DNA from: an uncultured Porphyromonadaceae bacterium
GTDB taxonomy: Bacteria; Bacteroidota; Bacteroidia; Bacteroidales; Muribaculaceae
Direction: 5' to 3'
DNA length: 64,000 nucleotides
Assembly (NCBI GenBank): GCA_947178215.1
Contig: CAMWXJ010000006.1
Span: 54,588-118,587, forward strand
The notes under the pieces were generated by a model that ran no database searches, was not told the DNA's origin, and saw only the letters and a program-made list of their open reading frames with translations. Below are positions 38,778-48,257 of this stretch, in pieces. The position numbers and the translations under genes are program-made. Position 1 is the first letter of the stretch, and each line of letters begins with the position of its first letter.

Positions 38778-40198
38778 TGGAGCAGGTATTCAGCTATATC
38801 ATCGGTCTGGGCGCCGCGGTGATGATGCCGGTCATCTTTACCGTGCTCGGCCTCTGCATCGGCATCAGCTTCGGCAAGGCGCTGATGAGCGGCCTGAAAG
38901 TGGGCGTGGGCTTCATCGGCCTATCCATTGTCACGGCACTGCTGACTTCGGCCCTCGGCCCCGCGCTCAACGACGTGGTCGACATCTATCATCTTCAACT
39001 TCATGTGTTCGACATGGGCTGGCCCGCAGCAGCAGCCGTAGCCTACAACACAGCCGTCGGGGCGTTCATCATCCCCGTGTGTCTCGGCGTCAACATAGTG
39101 ATGTTGCTCATCAAGGCCACGCGCACCGTCAACATCGACCTCTGGAACTACTGGCACTTTGCTTTCATCGGCGCCATAATCTATTTCGCCTCCGACTCCC
39201 TCGCATGGGGCTTCTTCGGCGCAATAATATGCTATATCATCACGCTGATTATCGCCGACATGACCGCCAAGCATTTCCAGACCTTCTACAAGGATATGGA
39301 AGGCATCTCGATACCGCAGCCCTTCTGCGCCGGCTTCGCCCCCTTTGCCTGGGTCATCAACAAAGGCCTCGACATGATTCCCGGCATAGGCCGGCTTGAA
39401 ATCGACGCCGAGGGGATGAAGCGCAAGTTCGGCATCCTCGGCGAGCCGCTTTTCCTCGGTGTGATAGTGGGCATAGGCATCGGCTGCCTCACCTGCACCT
39501 CCGGAGCCGAGATTGTCGACAAGATACCCTACATACTCGGCCTCGGCATCAAGATGGGCGCCGTGATGGAGCTTATCCCGCGCGTCACCGTGCTCTTCAT
39601 CGAGGGCCTCAAACCTATCAGCGACGCCACCCGTCAGCTGATAGCGCGCAAGTTCAAGGGGGCCGACGGCCTCAACATCGGCATGAGCCCGGCGCTGGTA
39701 ATCGGCCACCCCACCACCCTCGTGGTGTCGCTGCTGCTCATCCCAGTGGCCCTGGCGCTCGCCGTCGTTCTGCCCGGCAACCAGTTCCTGCCGCTCGCCT
39801 CGCTCGCCGGCATGTTCTACGTGTTCCCCCTCGTACTCCCTTTCACCAAGGGCAACGTGTTCAAGACATTCGTGGTGGGTCTCGTGGTGCTCGTGTTGTC
39901 GCTCTACATGGTGACCAACCTCGCCCCGTGGTTCACTCTCGCCGCCAAGGATGTCTACGCCGTGACAGGCGACACCGCCGTAGCTATCCCCGAGGGATTC
40001 AACGGCGGCAGCCTCGACTTCGCCGGCAGTCCGCTGGCGTGGGTCATCTTCCGTATCACCGAAAACCTCAAATGGATAGGCGCCGGCATACTCGTGGTGT
40101 TAACCATGGGCCTGATGTGGTTGAACCGCGTCAAGATTATCCGCAACGAGCGCCTTATGCAACAACGTCATTCCGACAGCATCCAGTCGGAAGAATAA
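38777..40198 (+). CDS. Orphan GatC-like PTS EIIC membrane transporter
   Basis: 473 residues with about eleven or more hydrophobic segments and the galactitol-EIIC signature regions: KVGVGFIGLSIVTALLTSAL, FDMGWPAAAAVAYNTAVGAF, NIDLWNYWHFAFIGAIIYFA and EGISIPQPFCAGFAPFAWVI. No EIIA, EIIB, EI or HPr gene lies in the window. Because an ATP-dependent kinase (KdgK) follows, the substrate probably enters unphosphorylated, making this a secondary carrier or facilitator for a ketouronate. The ATG at 38777 (TGATG overlap with kduD) is preferred to the TTG 3 bases upstream. Confidence 0.85.
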   Translation: MEQVFSYIIGLGAAVMMPVIFTVLGLCIGISFGKALMSGLKVGVGFIGLSIVTALLTSALGPALNDVVDIYHLQLHVFDMGWPAAAAVAYNTAVGAFIIPVCLGVNIVMLLIKATRTVNIDLWNYWHFAFIGAIIYFASDSLAWGFFGAIICYIITLIIADMTAKHFQTFYKDMEGISIPQPFCAGFAPFAWVINKGLDMIPGIGRLEIDAEGMKRKFGILGEPLFLGVIVGIGIGCLTCTSGAEIVDKIPYILGLGIKMGAVMELIPRVTVLFIEGLKPISDATRQLIARKFKGADGLNIGMSPALVIGHPTTLVVSLLLIPVALALAVVLPGNQFLPLASLAGMFYVFPLVLPFTKGNVFKTFVVGLVVLVLSLYMVTNLAPWFTLAAKDVYAVTGDTAVAIPEGFNGGSLDFAGSPLAWVIFRITENLKWIGAGILVVLTMGLMWLNRVKIIRNERLMQQRHSDSIQSEE

Positions 40199-40214
40199 AT
40201 ATTACATAACTTTA

Positions 40215-41237
40215 ATGAGCAAGATAATAACCTTAGGAGAAATAATGCTCCGTCTCTCCCCCTCGGGCTGCAACCGTTTCGTTCAGGTCGACAACTTCGA
40301 TGTAATATGGGGCGGCGGCGAGGCCAACGTCGCCGTGAGCTGCGCCAACTATGGCCACGACGCATGGTTTGTGTCAAAACTTCCCGCCCATGAGATAGGC
40401 CAGGCCGCTGTCAACGCCCTGCGTCGCTACGGTGTGCACACCGGCCACATTGCCCGCGGCGGCAACCGTGTAGGTATATATTACTGCGAGACAGGCGCGT
40501 CGATGCGCCCCTCGAAAGTGATTTACGACCGTGCCGGCTCAGCGATTGCCGAGGCCGACCCATCCGACTTCGACTTCGACGCTATCATGGAGGGCGCCGA
40601 CTGGTTCCATTGGAGCGGCATCACCCCCGCCATCAGCGACAAGGCCGCCGAGCTCACCCGCCTCGCCTGTGAGGCCGCCAAGCGTCACGGCGTAACCGTG
40701 TCGTGCGACCTCAACTTCCGCAAGAAGCTGTGGACAAGCGAAAAGGCACAGAGCATCATGCGCCCCCTCATGAAATATGTCGACGTGTGCATAGGCAACG
40801 AGGAGGACGCCCAGCTCTGCCTCGGCTTCAAGCCCGACGCCGATGTCGAGGGCGGCGACACCGCCGCCGAGGGCTATAAGGAAATCTTCCGCGCCATGGC
40901 CCGCGAGTTCGGCTTCAAATATGTAGCCTCGACCCTGCGCGAAAGCTTCTCGGCCACACACAACGGCTGGAAAGCGATGATTTTCGACGGAAACGAGTTC
41001 TACGAGAGCAAGCGCTACGACATCAACCCCATTATCGACCGCGTAGGCGGCGGCGACTCATTCTCGGGCGGTCTTATCCACGGCCTGCTCACCATGCCCA
41101 CCCAGGGCGAGGCGCTTGAATTTGCCGTGGCCGCTTCGGCACTCAAACACACAGTTCCCGGCGACTTCAATCTCGTAAGCGCCGACGAGGTAAAGGCCCT
41201 TGCCGGAGGATCGGCCAACGGCCGAGTTCAACGCTAA
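40215..41237 (+). CDS. kdgK: 2-keto-3-deoxygluconate kinase (PfkB family)
   Basis: A 340-residue sugar kinase: [20 protein letters not shown] and [15 protein letters not shown] at the N-terminus, and the catalytic Asp and anion hole in [16 protein letters not shown]. It phosphorylates KDG to KDPG with ATP. It stands between the transporter and eda in the operon, 16 bases after the former. Confidence 0.92.
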   Translation: MSKIITLGEIMLRLSPSGCNRFVQVDNFDVIWGGGEANVAVSCANYGHDAWFVSKLPAHEIGQAAVNALRRYGVHTGHIARGGNRVGIYYCETGASMRPSKVIYDRAGSAIAEADPSDFDFDAIMEGADWFHWSGITPAISDKAAELTRLACEAAKRHGVTVSCDLNFRKKLWTSEKAQSIMRPLMKYVDVCIGNEEDAQLCLGFKPDADVEGGDTAAEGYKEIFRAMAREFGFKYVASTLRESFSATHNGWKAMIFDGNEFYESKRYDINPIIDRVGGGDSFSGGLIHGLLTMPTQGEALEFAVAASALKHTVPGDFNLVSADEVKALAGGSANGRVQR

Positions 41238-41256
41238 TCCCCCATCAGAAACCATC

Positions 41257-41925
41257 ATGTCACGATTCGACAAACTGGCCGTAATGGCCAAGATGACCGA
41301 GACGCCCATGGTGCCCGTCTTCTACAATAAGGATGCAGCCACCGCCTGCGCCGTAATCAAGGCGTGCTACGACGGCGGTGTGCGTTGCTTCGAGTTCACC
41401 AACCGCGGCGACTTCGCCCACGAAGTATTTGCCGAGGTGGTGAAATTTGCCTCCCGCGAGTGCCCCGACATGGCTGTCGGCGTAGGTTCGGTGGTCGACC
41501 CGGGCACCGCCTCGCTCTACATGCAGCTCGGCGCCTGCTTCGTGGTGGGACCGCTCTTCAACCCCGAAGTAGCCCGCGTGTGCAATCGCCGACAGGTGCC
41601 CTACATCCCCGGCTGTGGCACGGTAAGCGAAATAGGCTACGCCCAGGAAGCCGGCTGCGAGGTGTGCAAGGTATTTCCAGGCGACGTACTCGGACCCAAA
41701 TTCGTCAAGGGTCTCAAAGCTCCGATGCCCTGGTCGAAGATTATGGTTACCGGCGGCGTAGAGCCCACAGCCGACAATCTCACCGCATGGTTCAAGGCCG
41801 GCGCCGACTATGTCGGTATGGGTTCCAAGCTGTTCCCCGCCGACCGCGTGGCGGCCGCCGACTGGGACTATGTGGCCGACAAGTGCCGCGAGGCTTTCGA
41901 TATCATCTCCTCACTCAAAAAATAA
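41257..41925 (+). CDS. eda: KDPG / 4-hydroxy-2-oxoglutarate aldolase
   Basis: 222 residues from ATG 41257 ([20 protein letters not shown]). Eda splits KDPG into pyruvate and glyceraldehyde-3-phosphate. The Schiff-base Lys lies in [15 protein letters not shown], and the phosphate site in [20 protein letters not shown]. The longer frame begins inside kdgK. The kdgK-eda gap is 19 bases. Confidence 0.94.
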   Translation: MSRFDKLAVMAKMTETPMVPVFYNKDAATACAVIKACYDGGVRCFEFTNRGDFAHEVFAEVVKFASRECPDMAVGVGSVVDPGTASLYMQLGACFVVGPLFNPEVARVCNRRQVPYIPGCGTVSEIGYAQEAGCEVCKVFPGDVLGPKFVKGLKAPMPWSKIMVTGGVEPTADNLTAWFKAGADYVGMGSKLFPADRVAAADWDYVADKCREAFDIISSLKK

Positions 41926-41929
41926 AGCG

Positions 41930-42853
41930 ATGAAAAAGACAATCATTACCCTGGCTATGGCCGCGGCGACAGCTCTTGGTGCCGCCGCCCAGACCTCGTA
42001 CACCGTTCAGCACGCATGTCACCCCGACGATGCCAAGAAGTACGACACCAACCAGCTGCGCGAGCACTTCATGATGCCCGTGGTGATGGAGCAGGACAAG
42101 ATAAACCTCACCTACTCGCTCTACGACCGCCTCGTGTTTGGCGGCGTGGTACCCGTGACCAAGACCATGACGCTCGAGACAATCGACCCGCTCAAAGCCG
42201 AGTATTTCCTCGAACGTCGCGAACTGGGCGTAATCAACACAGGCGGCGACGGCATAGTGAGCGTCGACGGCAAGGACTACGAACTCCACTTCAAAGACGC
42301 GCTCTACGTGGGCCGCGGCAACAAAAACGTGACTTTTCGCTCCAAGGATGCCTCGAATCCCGCACGCTTCTACATCAACTCTACCCCCGCCCACAAAGCC
42401 TACAAGACCCAGCTCATAACCATCGACGGCCGCAAAGGCTCGCTCAAAGCCAACAGCTTTGCAGCCGGAAAGATGGAGGACAGCAACGACCGCGTCATCA
42501 ATCAGCTCATTGTCAACAATGTGCTTGAAGAGGGTCCCTGCCAGTTGCAGATGGGACTCACCGAGCTCAAACCCGGCTCTGTGTGGAACACAATGCCCGC
42601 CCACACCCACGACCGCCGTGTCGAGGCCTACTTCTACTTCAACGTACCCGAAGGCAACGCAATTTGCCATCTGATGGGCCAGCCTCAGGAAGAACGACTC
42701 GTGTGGCTCCACAACGAGCAGGCCATAATGTCGCCCGAGTGGTCTATACACGCCGCCGCAGGCACCTCCAACTACATGTTCATCTGGGGCATGGGAGGCG
42801 AAAACCTTGATTACGGCGACATGGACAAAATCAACTACCTCGATATGCGCTGA
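41930..42853 (+). CDS. kduI: 5-keto-4-deoxyuronate isomerase (KduI) with a signal peptide
   Basis: 307 residues. KduI converts 5-keto-4-deoxyuronate to 3-deoxy-D-glycero-2,5-hexodiulosonate. The metal site is intact: [16 protein letters not shown] gives two His and the Glu, and the fourth ligand is in [12 protein letters not shown]. What is unusual is the N-terminus [20 protein letters not shown] followed by Gln, a clear signal peptide before the family's usual start ([17 protein letters not shown]). This predicts export to the periplasm, unlike the well-known cytosolic enzymes. Last gene of the operon, followed by a terminator. Confidence 0.93.
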   Translation: MKKTIITLAMAAATALGAAAQTSYTVQHACHPDDAKKYDTNQLREHFMMPVVMEQDKINLTYSLYDRLVFGGVVPVTKTMTLETIDPLKAEYFLERRELGVINTGGDGIVSVDGKDYELHFKDALYVGRGNKNVTFRSKDASNPARFYINSTPAHKAYKTQLITIDGRKGSLKANSFAAGKMEDSNDRVINQLIVNNVLEEGPCQLQMGLTELKPGSVWNTMPAHTHDRRVEAYFYFNVPEGNAICHLMGQPQEERLVWLHNEQAIMSPEWSIHAAAGTSNYMFIWGMGGENLDYGDMDKINYLDMR

Positions 42854-42881
42854 ATCAGGCAGCACTACCTCCTATTAGTCA

Positions 42882-42914
42882 TTGACCCGGCCGCGTCACG
42901 CGCGGTCGGGTCAA
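42882..42914 (+). terminator. Terminator of the ketouronate operon
   Basis: TTGACCCGGCCGCG and CGCGGTCGGGTCAA form a 14-bp stem (one mismatch) around a TCACG loop, followed by AAACTTTTTG. Confidence 0.85.
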
Positions 42915-42924
42915 AAACTTTTTG

Positions 42925-42932
42925 TAATTTTG
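42925..42932 (+). promoter_or_regulatory. -7 element of obgE
   Basis: TAATTTTG immediately after the terminator, about 75 bases before the obgE ATG. The -33 element is unclear. Confidence 0.45.
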
Positions 42933-43005
42933 CCGATTATAATAATAGGCGCGGCCTCGCTGCCGGGCGCCGATTTCATTAACCCTCTAACCGACAATCA
43001 AGGAA

Positions 43006-44370
43006 ATGGCCGAATCCAACTTCATAGACTATGTAAAAATTCTCTGCCGCTCAGGACGTGGCGGCGCCGGTTCGCTGCATTTCCATCGCGCCAAATATGT
43101 GCCCAAGGGTGGTCCCGACGGCGGCGACGGTGGCCGTGGCGGCCATATCATACTCCGTGGCAACCGCAACATGTGGACCCTCCTGCCGCTCAAATTCCGC
43201 CGCCATATATTCGCCGGCAACGGCGAGCACGGCACGGGAGGCCGCTCGTTTGGCAAGGATGGCGAGGACGTGATTGTCGACGTGCCGTGCGGCACCGTAG
43301 TGTTCGACGCCGAGTCGGGCCAGTATCTGTGCGAGGTGACCGACGACGGCGAGGAGGTAAAGCTCCTACGCGGAGGGCGAGGCGGCCTCGGCAACTGGCA
43401 CTTCAAGAGTGCCACCAACCGCACCCCGCGCTACGCACAACCGGGCGAACCCGCCATCGAGCGCGCAGTGATACTCGAACTCAAACTGCTCGCCGACGTG
43501 GGCCTCGTAGGACTTCCCAACGCCGGAAAGTCGACGCTACTCTCGTCTATCTCCGCCGCGCGCCCCAAGATTGCCGACTATCCTTTTACCACCATGGAGC
43601 CGCAGCTCGGCATCGTGCCTTACCGCGACAACCGCTCGTTTGTCATGGCCGATATCCCGGGCATCATCGAGGGAGCGAGCGAGGGTCGAGGCCTCGGACT
43701 GCGCTTCCTGCGCCATATCGAGCGCAATGCGGTGCTCCTGTTCATGGTCCCCGCCGACGCCGACGACATAGCGGCCCAGTACACACTGCTGCTCAACGAG
43801 CTTGAAAAGTTCAACCCGCAGCTCATGGACAAGAAGCGGCTTCTCGCAATATCGAAGAGCGACATGCTCGACGATGAGCTTATAGCCGAGATAGAGGCCA
43901 CGCTGCCCGACGACGTGCCTCACGTGTTTATCTCCGCAGTGACCGGCATGAACCTCACCGAGCTGAAAGATATGCTGTGGGATGCCGTGACCGACGAGGC
44001 CAACCGCATCGCCACGCCCGCAATAACTCACCGCCCGCTCGACGGTCATCACCGCGTGCGCGAAGAGGACGAATTTATCTTCGAGAACGTACCCGCGCCC
44101 GAGAACGACGAAATTGACCCCGACAACGAGCCCAACCTCGGCCGCATGACCGACGAAGACGGATGGGACGGCGAGGACGACCAGTGGAACTACACCCCCA
44201 TCGAGGATACGGATGACGAGGAGGAGGATGACACACCCCGCACCATATACGGCAAGTATGACCCCGACGACGACATCGACCCGGCCACTCTCACCGACGA
44301 CGACTGGAAGCGCCGAGGATTTGAATACGGCGAAGATGACATCGACCCCGACAAGCTCACCAACCGTTGA
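43006..44370 (+). CDS. obgE: GTPase ObgE (CgtA)
   Basis: This essential ribosome-assembly GTPase of 454 residues has the glycine-rich Obg fold ([34 protein letters not shown]), then G1 [15 protein letters not shown]3 [17 protein letters not shown] and G4 SKSD. After about residue 345 comes a long, very acidic tail (many Asp/Glu, e.g. [14 protein letters not shown]). The last 35 bases overlap the pgeF start. Confidence 0.96.
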   Translation: MAESNFIDYVKILCRSGRGGAGSLHFHRAKYVPKGGPDGGDGGRGGHIILRGNRNMWTLLPLKFRRHIFAGNGEHGTGGRSFGKDGEDVIVDVPCGTVVFDAESGQYLCEVTDDGEEVKLLRGGRGGLGNWHFKSATNRTPRYAQPGEPAIERAVILELKLLADVGLVGLPNAGKSTLLSSISAARPKIADYPFTTMEPQLGIVPYRDNRSFVMADIPGIIEGASEGRGLGLRFLRHIERNAVLLFMVPADADDIAAQYTLLLNELEKFNPQLMDKKRLLAISKSDMLDDELIAEIEATLPDDVPHVFISAVTGMNLTELKDMLWDAVTDEANRIATPAITHRPLDGHHRVREEDEFIFENVPAPENDEIDPDNEPNLGRMTDEDGWDGEDDQWNYTPIEDTDDEEEDDTPRTIYGKYDPDDDIDPATLTDDDWKRRGFEYGEDDIDPDKLTNR

Positions 44371-45112
44371 GCCGCTGAGGGCAGCGGGCGCCGTGGCGTT
44401 CAGCACCCTGCGCGGTTGCGCCGATCCCTCCGGCCCTTACGACGGATTCAGTGTGTGCGACTACACGGGCGACGCTCCTGCGCACATTGCCGCGTGCCGC
44501 GACGCCGTGGCCGATATGCTCGGCCTCGACAGTGCTGAGTCGCTCATATTGCCGCGACAGACCCACACCGCCAATGTGGCCATTGTCGACAGCTCCGACG
44601 CCGGCCGGCCGCTGACCGACATCGACGCCCTCGTCACGGCCGACGCGTCGGTCGCAATAGGGGTCAACACGGCCGACTGCGTGCCGATAGTGCTGTCGGA
44701 CAAAGAGGCGGGAGTAATAGCCGTAGTCCACTCCGGCTGGCGCGGCACAGTGGCGCGTATAGCCGCCAACGCTGTCGACAGGATGACGAGCCTCGGAGCC
44801 GCGCCCGAAAACATCGTCGCCGCAATGGGGCCGTCGATTTGCGCCGATTGCTTCGAGGTGGGCGAGGAGGTGGCGAGGGAGTTTGCACAAGCCTTTCCTG
44901 ACGTCGACGGTGTCATCGTGGGCGGCTACGCCAAGCCTCACGTCAATCTGGGCGCGGCAATCGAGGCCACACTCAGGGAGTGCGGCGTAAAGGCGTGCAA
45001 CATATATGTGCCGTCGCGCTGCTCACGCTGCGAGTGCCACCGTTTCTTTTCGGCCAGGCGCCTTGGCGCTCACTCGGGGCGCACGCTCACCGTGGCGAGA
45101 TTGCAACGCTGA
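44336..45112 (+). CDS. pgeF: Purine nucleoside phosphorylase/laccase-domain protein (PgeF, YfiH family)
   Basis: 258 residues from ATG 44336, overlapping obgE by 35 bases. The active-site His, Cys and His are in [22 protein letters not shown] and [20 protein letters not shown]. Family members are purine nucleoside phosphorylase/adenosine deaminase enzymes also credited with laccase or peptidoglycan-editing roles. The 3' end overlaps the convergent gene by 43 bases. Confidence 0.9.
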   Translation: MTSTPTSSPTVEPLRAAGAVAFSTLRGCADPSGPYDGFSVCDYTGDAPAHIAACRDAVADMLGLDSAESLILPRQTHTANVAIVDSSDAGRPLTDIDALVTADASVAIGVNTADCVPIVLSDKEAGVIAVVHSGWRGTVARIAANAVDRMTSLGAAPENIVAAMGPSICADCFEVGEEVAREFAQAFPDVDGVIVGGYAKPHVNLGAAIEATLRECGVKACNIYVPSRCSRCECHRFFSARRLGAHSGRTLTVARLQR

Positions 45113-45945
45113 AACGCATCAATGAAGCTGCCGGGCGTCACGTTATAGATGCTTACACCCCTGCGGCGCGCATAGCGCTCAATGGTGAAATAGCTCTTGA
45201 AAGCCACATAAAAGCTGTAAACCACTTCATGGAGGCGCACATCCTTGTAGACGGAAGTCACGCGCGCCTTCTCCTCGTTCGACTCGGCATAAAAATGGGG
45301 CTGCACACTCACTACTGTGTTGTCGTCGGTAACGTCGAGCGTCTTCATCCACGAATGGTCGGCGCCGGCCACATAGATTGTCTTGAAGCCGAGAGATATG
45401 GCTATCATCAGCGACGGGATGAGCACGTTGCGCGGCCTCGGCATGCCGAGGCCGAGGTCAAAAGCCTTCTCTTCAAGCAGTTCGAATCCCTCTACCCCCA
45501 CCGGGTTAAAACCGGCAACGGTGATATTGGCGTTGCCCGCGGTGAGCCTGTGCGCCGCCGCTTTCGACCTTATCGGCACAAATAGAGTCACTGGCCAGTC
45601 GATACGCGCGAATGCGTCGCGCAGCTTTCCCACGTTGCCCTCGGTGGCAGGGGCGAAAAACACCGGGTCGGCAAGCACGTAGTAACTTGGCCTCAGCTGC
45701 CCGAACTCAGGCGACAACGCGGCGAAATTGACCGCAAGCAGCGGCAACACTTCAAGCTGTCGGCGGCAATCGGCTATCGTGTCGTTGAGCGACGGGCCGT
45801 TGCCCATGACCACAAGCGGCAACGTCGGCGCTTCGGGCGCCTTTACGCGTGTGCGACCGCGGCTCTCGACCGCAATCTTCACTAAGCTTTTCAGCGACGC
45901 CCCGAGGCTTCCGACAAACCTGGCGAGTCTGTCATCCATCCCCAT
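45070..45945 (-). CDS. Uncharacterised protein, MptE/DUF115-like
   Basis: 291 residues, no signal peptide. The motif LPLVVMGNGPSLNDTIADCR near residue 45 and FAALSPEFGQLRPSYYVLAD, then LGFKTIYVAGADHSWMKTLD, resemble the GNGPSL-type nucleotide- or sugar-binding fold of DUF115/MptE and some glycosyltransferase-like proteins of surface polysaccharide loci. No such locus is around it. The match is by motif only, so the function stays open. It starts 6 bases after the mutarotase-like gene on the same strand. Confidence 0.7.
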   Translation of the reverse strand: MGMDDRLARFVGSLGASLKSLVKIAVESRGRTRVKAPEAPTLPLVVMGNGPSLNDTIADCRRQLEVLPLLAVNFAALSPEFGQLRPSYYVLADPVFFAPATEGNVGKLRDAFARIDWPVTLFVPIRSKAAAHRLTAGNANITVAGFNPVGVEGFELLEEKAFDLGLGMPRPRNVLIPSLMIAISLGFKTIYVAGADHSWMKTLDVTDDNTVVSVQPHFYAESNEEKARVTSVYKDVRLHEVVYSFYVAFKSYFTIERYARRRGVSIYNVTPGSFIDAFQRCNLATVSVRPE

Positions 45946-45950
45946 CCCGC

Positions 45951-46334
45951 TCAGTCATACAGATGAAACATCCGCTCCATCATGGTCCACTTCTGGTCGG
46001 AAGTAGCGTCGGGGCTGCATCCTTGGAGCGCGGCCACGGCGGCCTCCCACTCGGCCTGACGCGGCATGGAGGCTAGACGGGCCATAGCACTGTCCCAATC
46101 GAAATCAATGGGGGTATCGACTATCATCACCACCTTGTTTCCGACGATATAAAGCTCCATTTCGAGGATGCCCGCCTCACGGATGCCCACAAGCACCTCC
46201 GGCCAAGCCTCGGCACGCGAGTGCATCATGCGGTAAAGCTCTATCAGCTTGGGATTATCCTCTATTTCGAGAAACTGGCAGTAGCGCTTCACGGGCTGCC
46301 CGAAATCTTTCTGACGATAGCCGTTATTTGTCAT
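45951..46334 (-). CDS. rhaM: L-rhamnose mutarotase family protein
   Basis: 127 residues from ATG 46334 (MTNNGYRQKDFGQPVKRYCQ). KRYCQFLEIEDNPKLIELYR, HSRAEAWPEVLVGIREAGIL, LASMPRQAEWEAAVAAL and ATSDQKWTMMERMFHLY match the RhaM fold, where a His and a Tyr act in anomer exchange. No rhamnose or fucose catabolic gene lies next to it, so the exact sugar is uncertain. Confidence 0.85.
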   Translation of the reverse strand: MTNNGYRQKDFGQPVKRYCQFLEIEDNPKLIELYRMMHSRAEAWPEVLVGIREAGILEMELYIVGNKVVMIVDTPIDFDWDSAMARLASMPRQAEWEAAVAALQGCSPDATSDQKWTMMERMFHLYD

Positions 46335-46365
46335 TGTTGTAGCTGTTTTTAGGTTTTTGATTATG

Positions 46366-46373
46366 CAAAAGTA
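46366..46373 (-). promoter_or_regulatory. -7 element of the mutarotase gene
   Basis: On the minus strand TACTTTTG lies 31 bases before the ATG at 46334; it would also drive the MptE-like gene. Confidence 0.5.
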
Positions 46374-46442
46374 ATAATTTAGGCGACACGAGGGCACACC
46401 GGCGCCACATTATTGCACAATGGGCTTTTTTTTGAGCCACTC

Positions 46443-46475
46443 TTTGGTGTATTGGCCGCCGGCTTCGTAAATTTG
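46443..46475 (+). promoter_or_regulatory. Promoter of glsA, predicting a leaderless mRNA
   Basis: TTTG (46443-46446), 21 bases, TAAATTTG (46468-46475). The expected transcription start is 5-7 bases downstream, at or next to the ATG at 46482. Confidence 0.6.
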
Positions 46476-46481
46476 CACATT

Positions 46482-47318
46482 ATGCAACGTATAGACCTTG
46501 ACTCAGTGATAAGCACGCGAGCGCAACGCTATTACAGCCGCATACCCGGGTGGCTGATAAAAATGATGGAGCGCTTTATCTGTCAGGACGAGATGAACGA
46601 GCTGCTGGCCACGGCCGGAGGCAAGCGCGACGCCGCGTTCTGCCGCCATGTGCTCGAGCATCTCGGCGTTACTTATAAGGTCAACGGCGCCGACCGCCTC
46701 CCCGGGCCGGGGCGCGAAGCAAGGGTCATTTTCACCTGCAACCACCCTCTCGGCGCTCTCGACGGCATAATCATCATCGACATGCTGTCGCAAATCTACG
46801 GTCGCGGCATACGCTTCGTTGTCAACGACCTGCTCGACGCGGTGGAGCCGTTGCGGGGCGTGTTTCTCCCTATAAACAAGCATGGTGCCCAGAGCCGCGA
46901 CGCCGTGGCCGCCATAGAGAACGCTCTTGCCGGCGACAAGCCGGTGATAATCTTCCCCGCAGGGCTATGCTCGCGCTCTTCATGGACCGGTCGCGTGGCC
47001 GACCTCGAATGGAACAAGATGTTTGTCGCCGCAGCTTTGCGTCACGGCCGCGACATAGTGCCGCTCCACTTCGAGGGGCGCAACTCGGCCATGTTCTATC
47101 TCTCGGCCAAAATCCGCAAGCTGTTCGGCATAAAGTTCAACATCGAGATGATAAATCTGCCGCGCGAAGTGTTTAAAAGCCGTGGCAAGGAATACACCGT
47201 CACCGTAGGCGACCGCATAGCCTGCCACACACTCGAAGGAGGACGCGCCGGAAGCGCCACAGCCGCACGTCTGCGCGACCTCACCTACCAGTTACCACGA
47301 CTCTACAACCCACAGTAA
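46482..47318 (+). CDS. glsA: Glycine-lipid O-acyltransferase GlsA-like (PlsC fold)
   Basis: 278 residues from ATG 46482 (MQRIDLDSVISTRAQRYYSR). The acyltransferase motifs are HPLGALDGIIIIDML (HX4D-type) and VIIFPAGLCSRSS. The RAQRYYSRIPGWLIKMMERF and ICQDEMNELLA start is typical of the O-acyltransferase paired with GlsB in Bacteroides, which converts N-acyl glycine into diacyl glycine lipids of the membrane. glsB follows after 3 bases. Confidence 0.85.
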   Translation: MQRIDLDSVISTRAQRYYSRIPGWLIKMMERFICQDEMNELLATAGGKRDAAFCRHVLEHLGVTYKVNGADRLPGPGREARVIFTCNHPLGALDGIIIIDMLSQIYGRGIRFVVNDLLDAVEPLRGVFLPINKHGAQSRDAVAAIENALAGDKPVIIFPAGLCSRSSWTGRVADLEWNKMFVAAALRHGRDIVPLHFEGRNSAMFYLSAKIRKLFGIKFNIEMINLPREVFKSRGKEYTVTVGDRIACHTLEGGRAGSATAARLRDLTYQLPRLYNPQ

Positions 47319-47321
47319 TAT

Positions 47322-48251
47322 ATGTCAGAGAACATCATTCCGGCAGTCGACCCCGACCTCATCGAGCATGAACTCACCCCCGACCGTCTGCTGCGCCACA
47401 CCAACAAAGCCCACAACCTCATCTATGTGATTGACGGCCGCGAGTGCCCCTCTACCATGCGTGAGATAGGGCGATTGCGCGAGATAGCTTTCCGCGCGGC
47501 CGGCGGCGGTACCGGCAAGGCGCTCGACATCGATGACTACGACATGATGGAGCCGCCGTGCCGGCAGCTTATCGTGTGGGATCCCGCCGCGCGCGAGATT
47601 CTCGGCGGCTACCGCTTCATTATCGGCGAGGACATACGCTTCAATGCCGACGGCTCGCCGCGCATAGCCATGAGCCACATGTTCAGCTTCTCGCCGGAGT
47701 TCGTACAGCATTGCCTCCCCTACACCATAGAGCTCGGCCGCTCGTTCGTACGCAACGAATACCAGTCGTCGCGCGCGGGGAGCAAGGCCCTTTTCGTGCT
47801 TGACAACCTGTGGGACGGTCTCGGCGCTCTCACCGTTGTGTACCCCTCTATCCGATACCTGCTCGGCAAGGTCACCATGTACCCCGACTATTCACGCGAA
47901 TGCCGCGACATGCTTCTCTACTTCCTTCACAAGCATTTCCCCGACCCCGACAGGCTCGTGCGCCCGTTCCGCCAGATAGAGACCACCACCTCGCGCGAGT
48001 GGCTCGCCGCCCTCTTTACCGGCGAATCGTTCAAGGACGACTATCGCATACTTCACCATGAGATACGCGCCCGCGGCTGCAATATTCCCCCGCTTGTCAA
48101 CGCCTATATGAGCCTCTCGCCGTCGATGCGCATGTTTGGCACGGCTATCAACGACGAGTTTGGCGACGTGGAGGAGAGCGGCATCTTCTTTGCCGTGAGC
48201 GAAATCACCGACGAGAAAAAGAGCCGCCACATTCTCACCTTTGACGAATAA
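47322..48251 (+). CDS. glsB: Glycine N-acyltransferase GlsB-like (OlsB/GNAT family)
   Basis: 309 residues. LIYVIDGRECPSTMREIGRL, REIAFRAAGGGTGKALDIDD and YTIELGRSFVRNEYQSS match the hemolysin/OlsB type N-acyltransferases that place a 3-hydroxy fatty acid on an amino group; in Bacteroides GlsB makes N-acyl glycine. The tight pairing with glsA supports glycine as acceptor over ornithine, but that is inference. Confidence 0.87.
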   Translation: MSENIIPAVDPDLIEHELTPDRLLRHTNKAHNLIYVIDGRECPSTMREIGRLREIAFRAAGGGTGKALDIDDYDMMEPPCRQLIVWDPAAREILGGYRFIIGEDIRFNADGSPRIAMSHMFSFSPEFVQHCLPYTIELGRSFVRNEYQSSRAGSKALFVLDNLWDGLGALTVVYPSIRYLLGKVTMYPDYSRECRDMLLYFLHKHFPDPDRLVRPFRQIETTTSREWLAALFTGESFKDDYRILHHEIRARGCNIPPLVNAYMSLSPSMRMFGTAINDEFGDVEESGIFFAVSEITDEKKSRHILTFDE

Positions 48252-48257
48252 GTCGCG

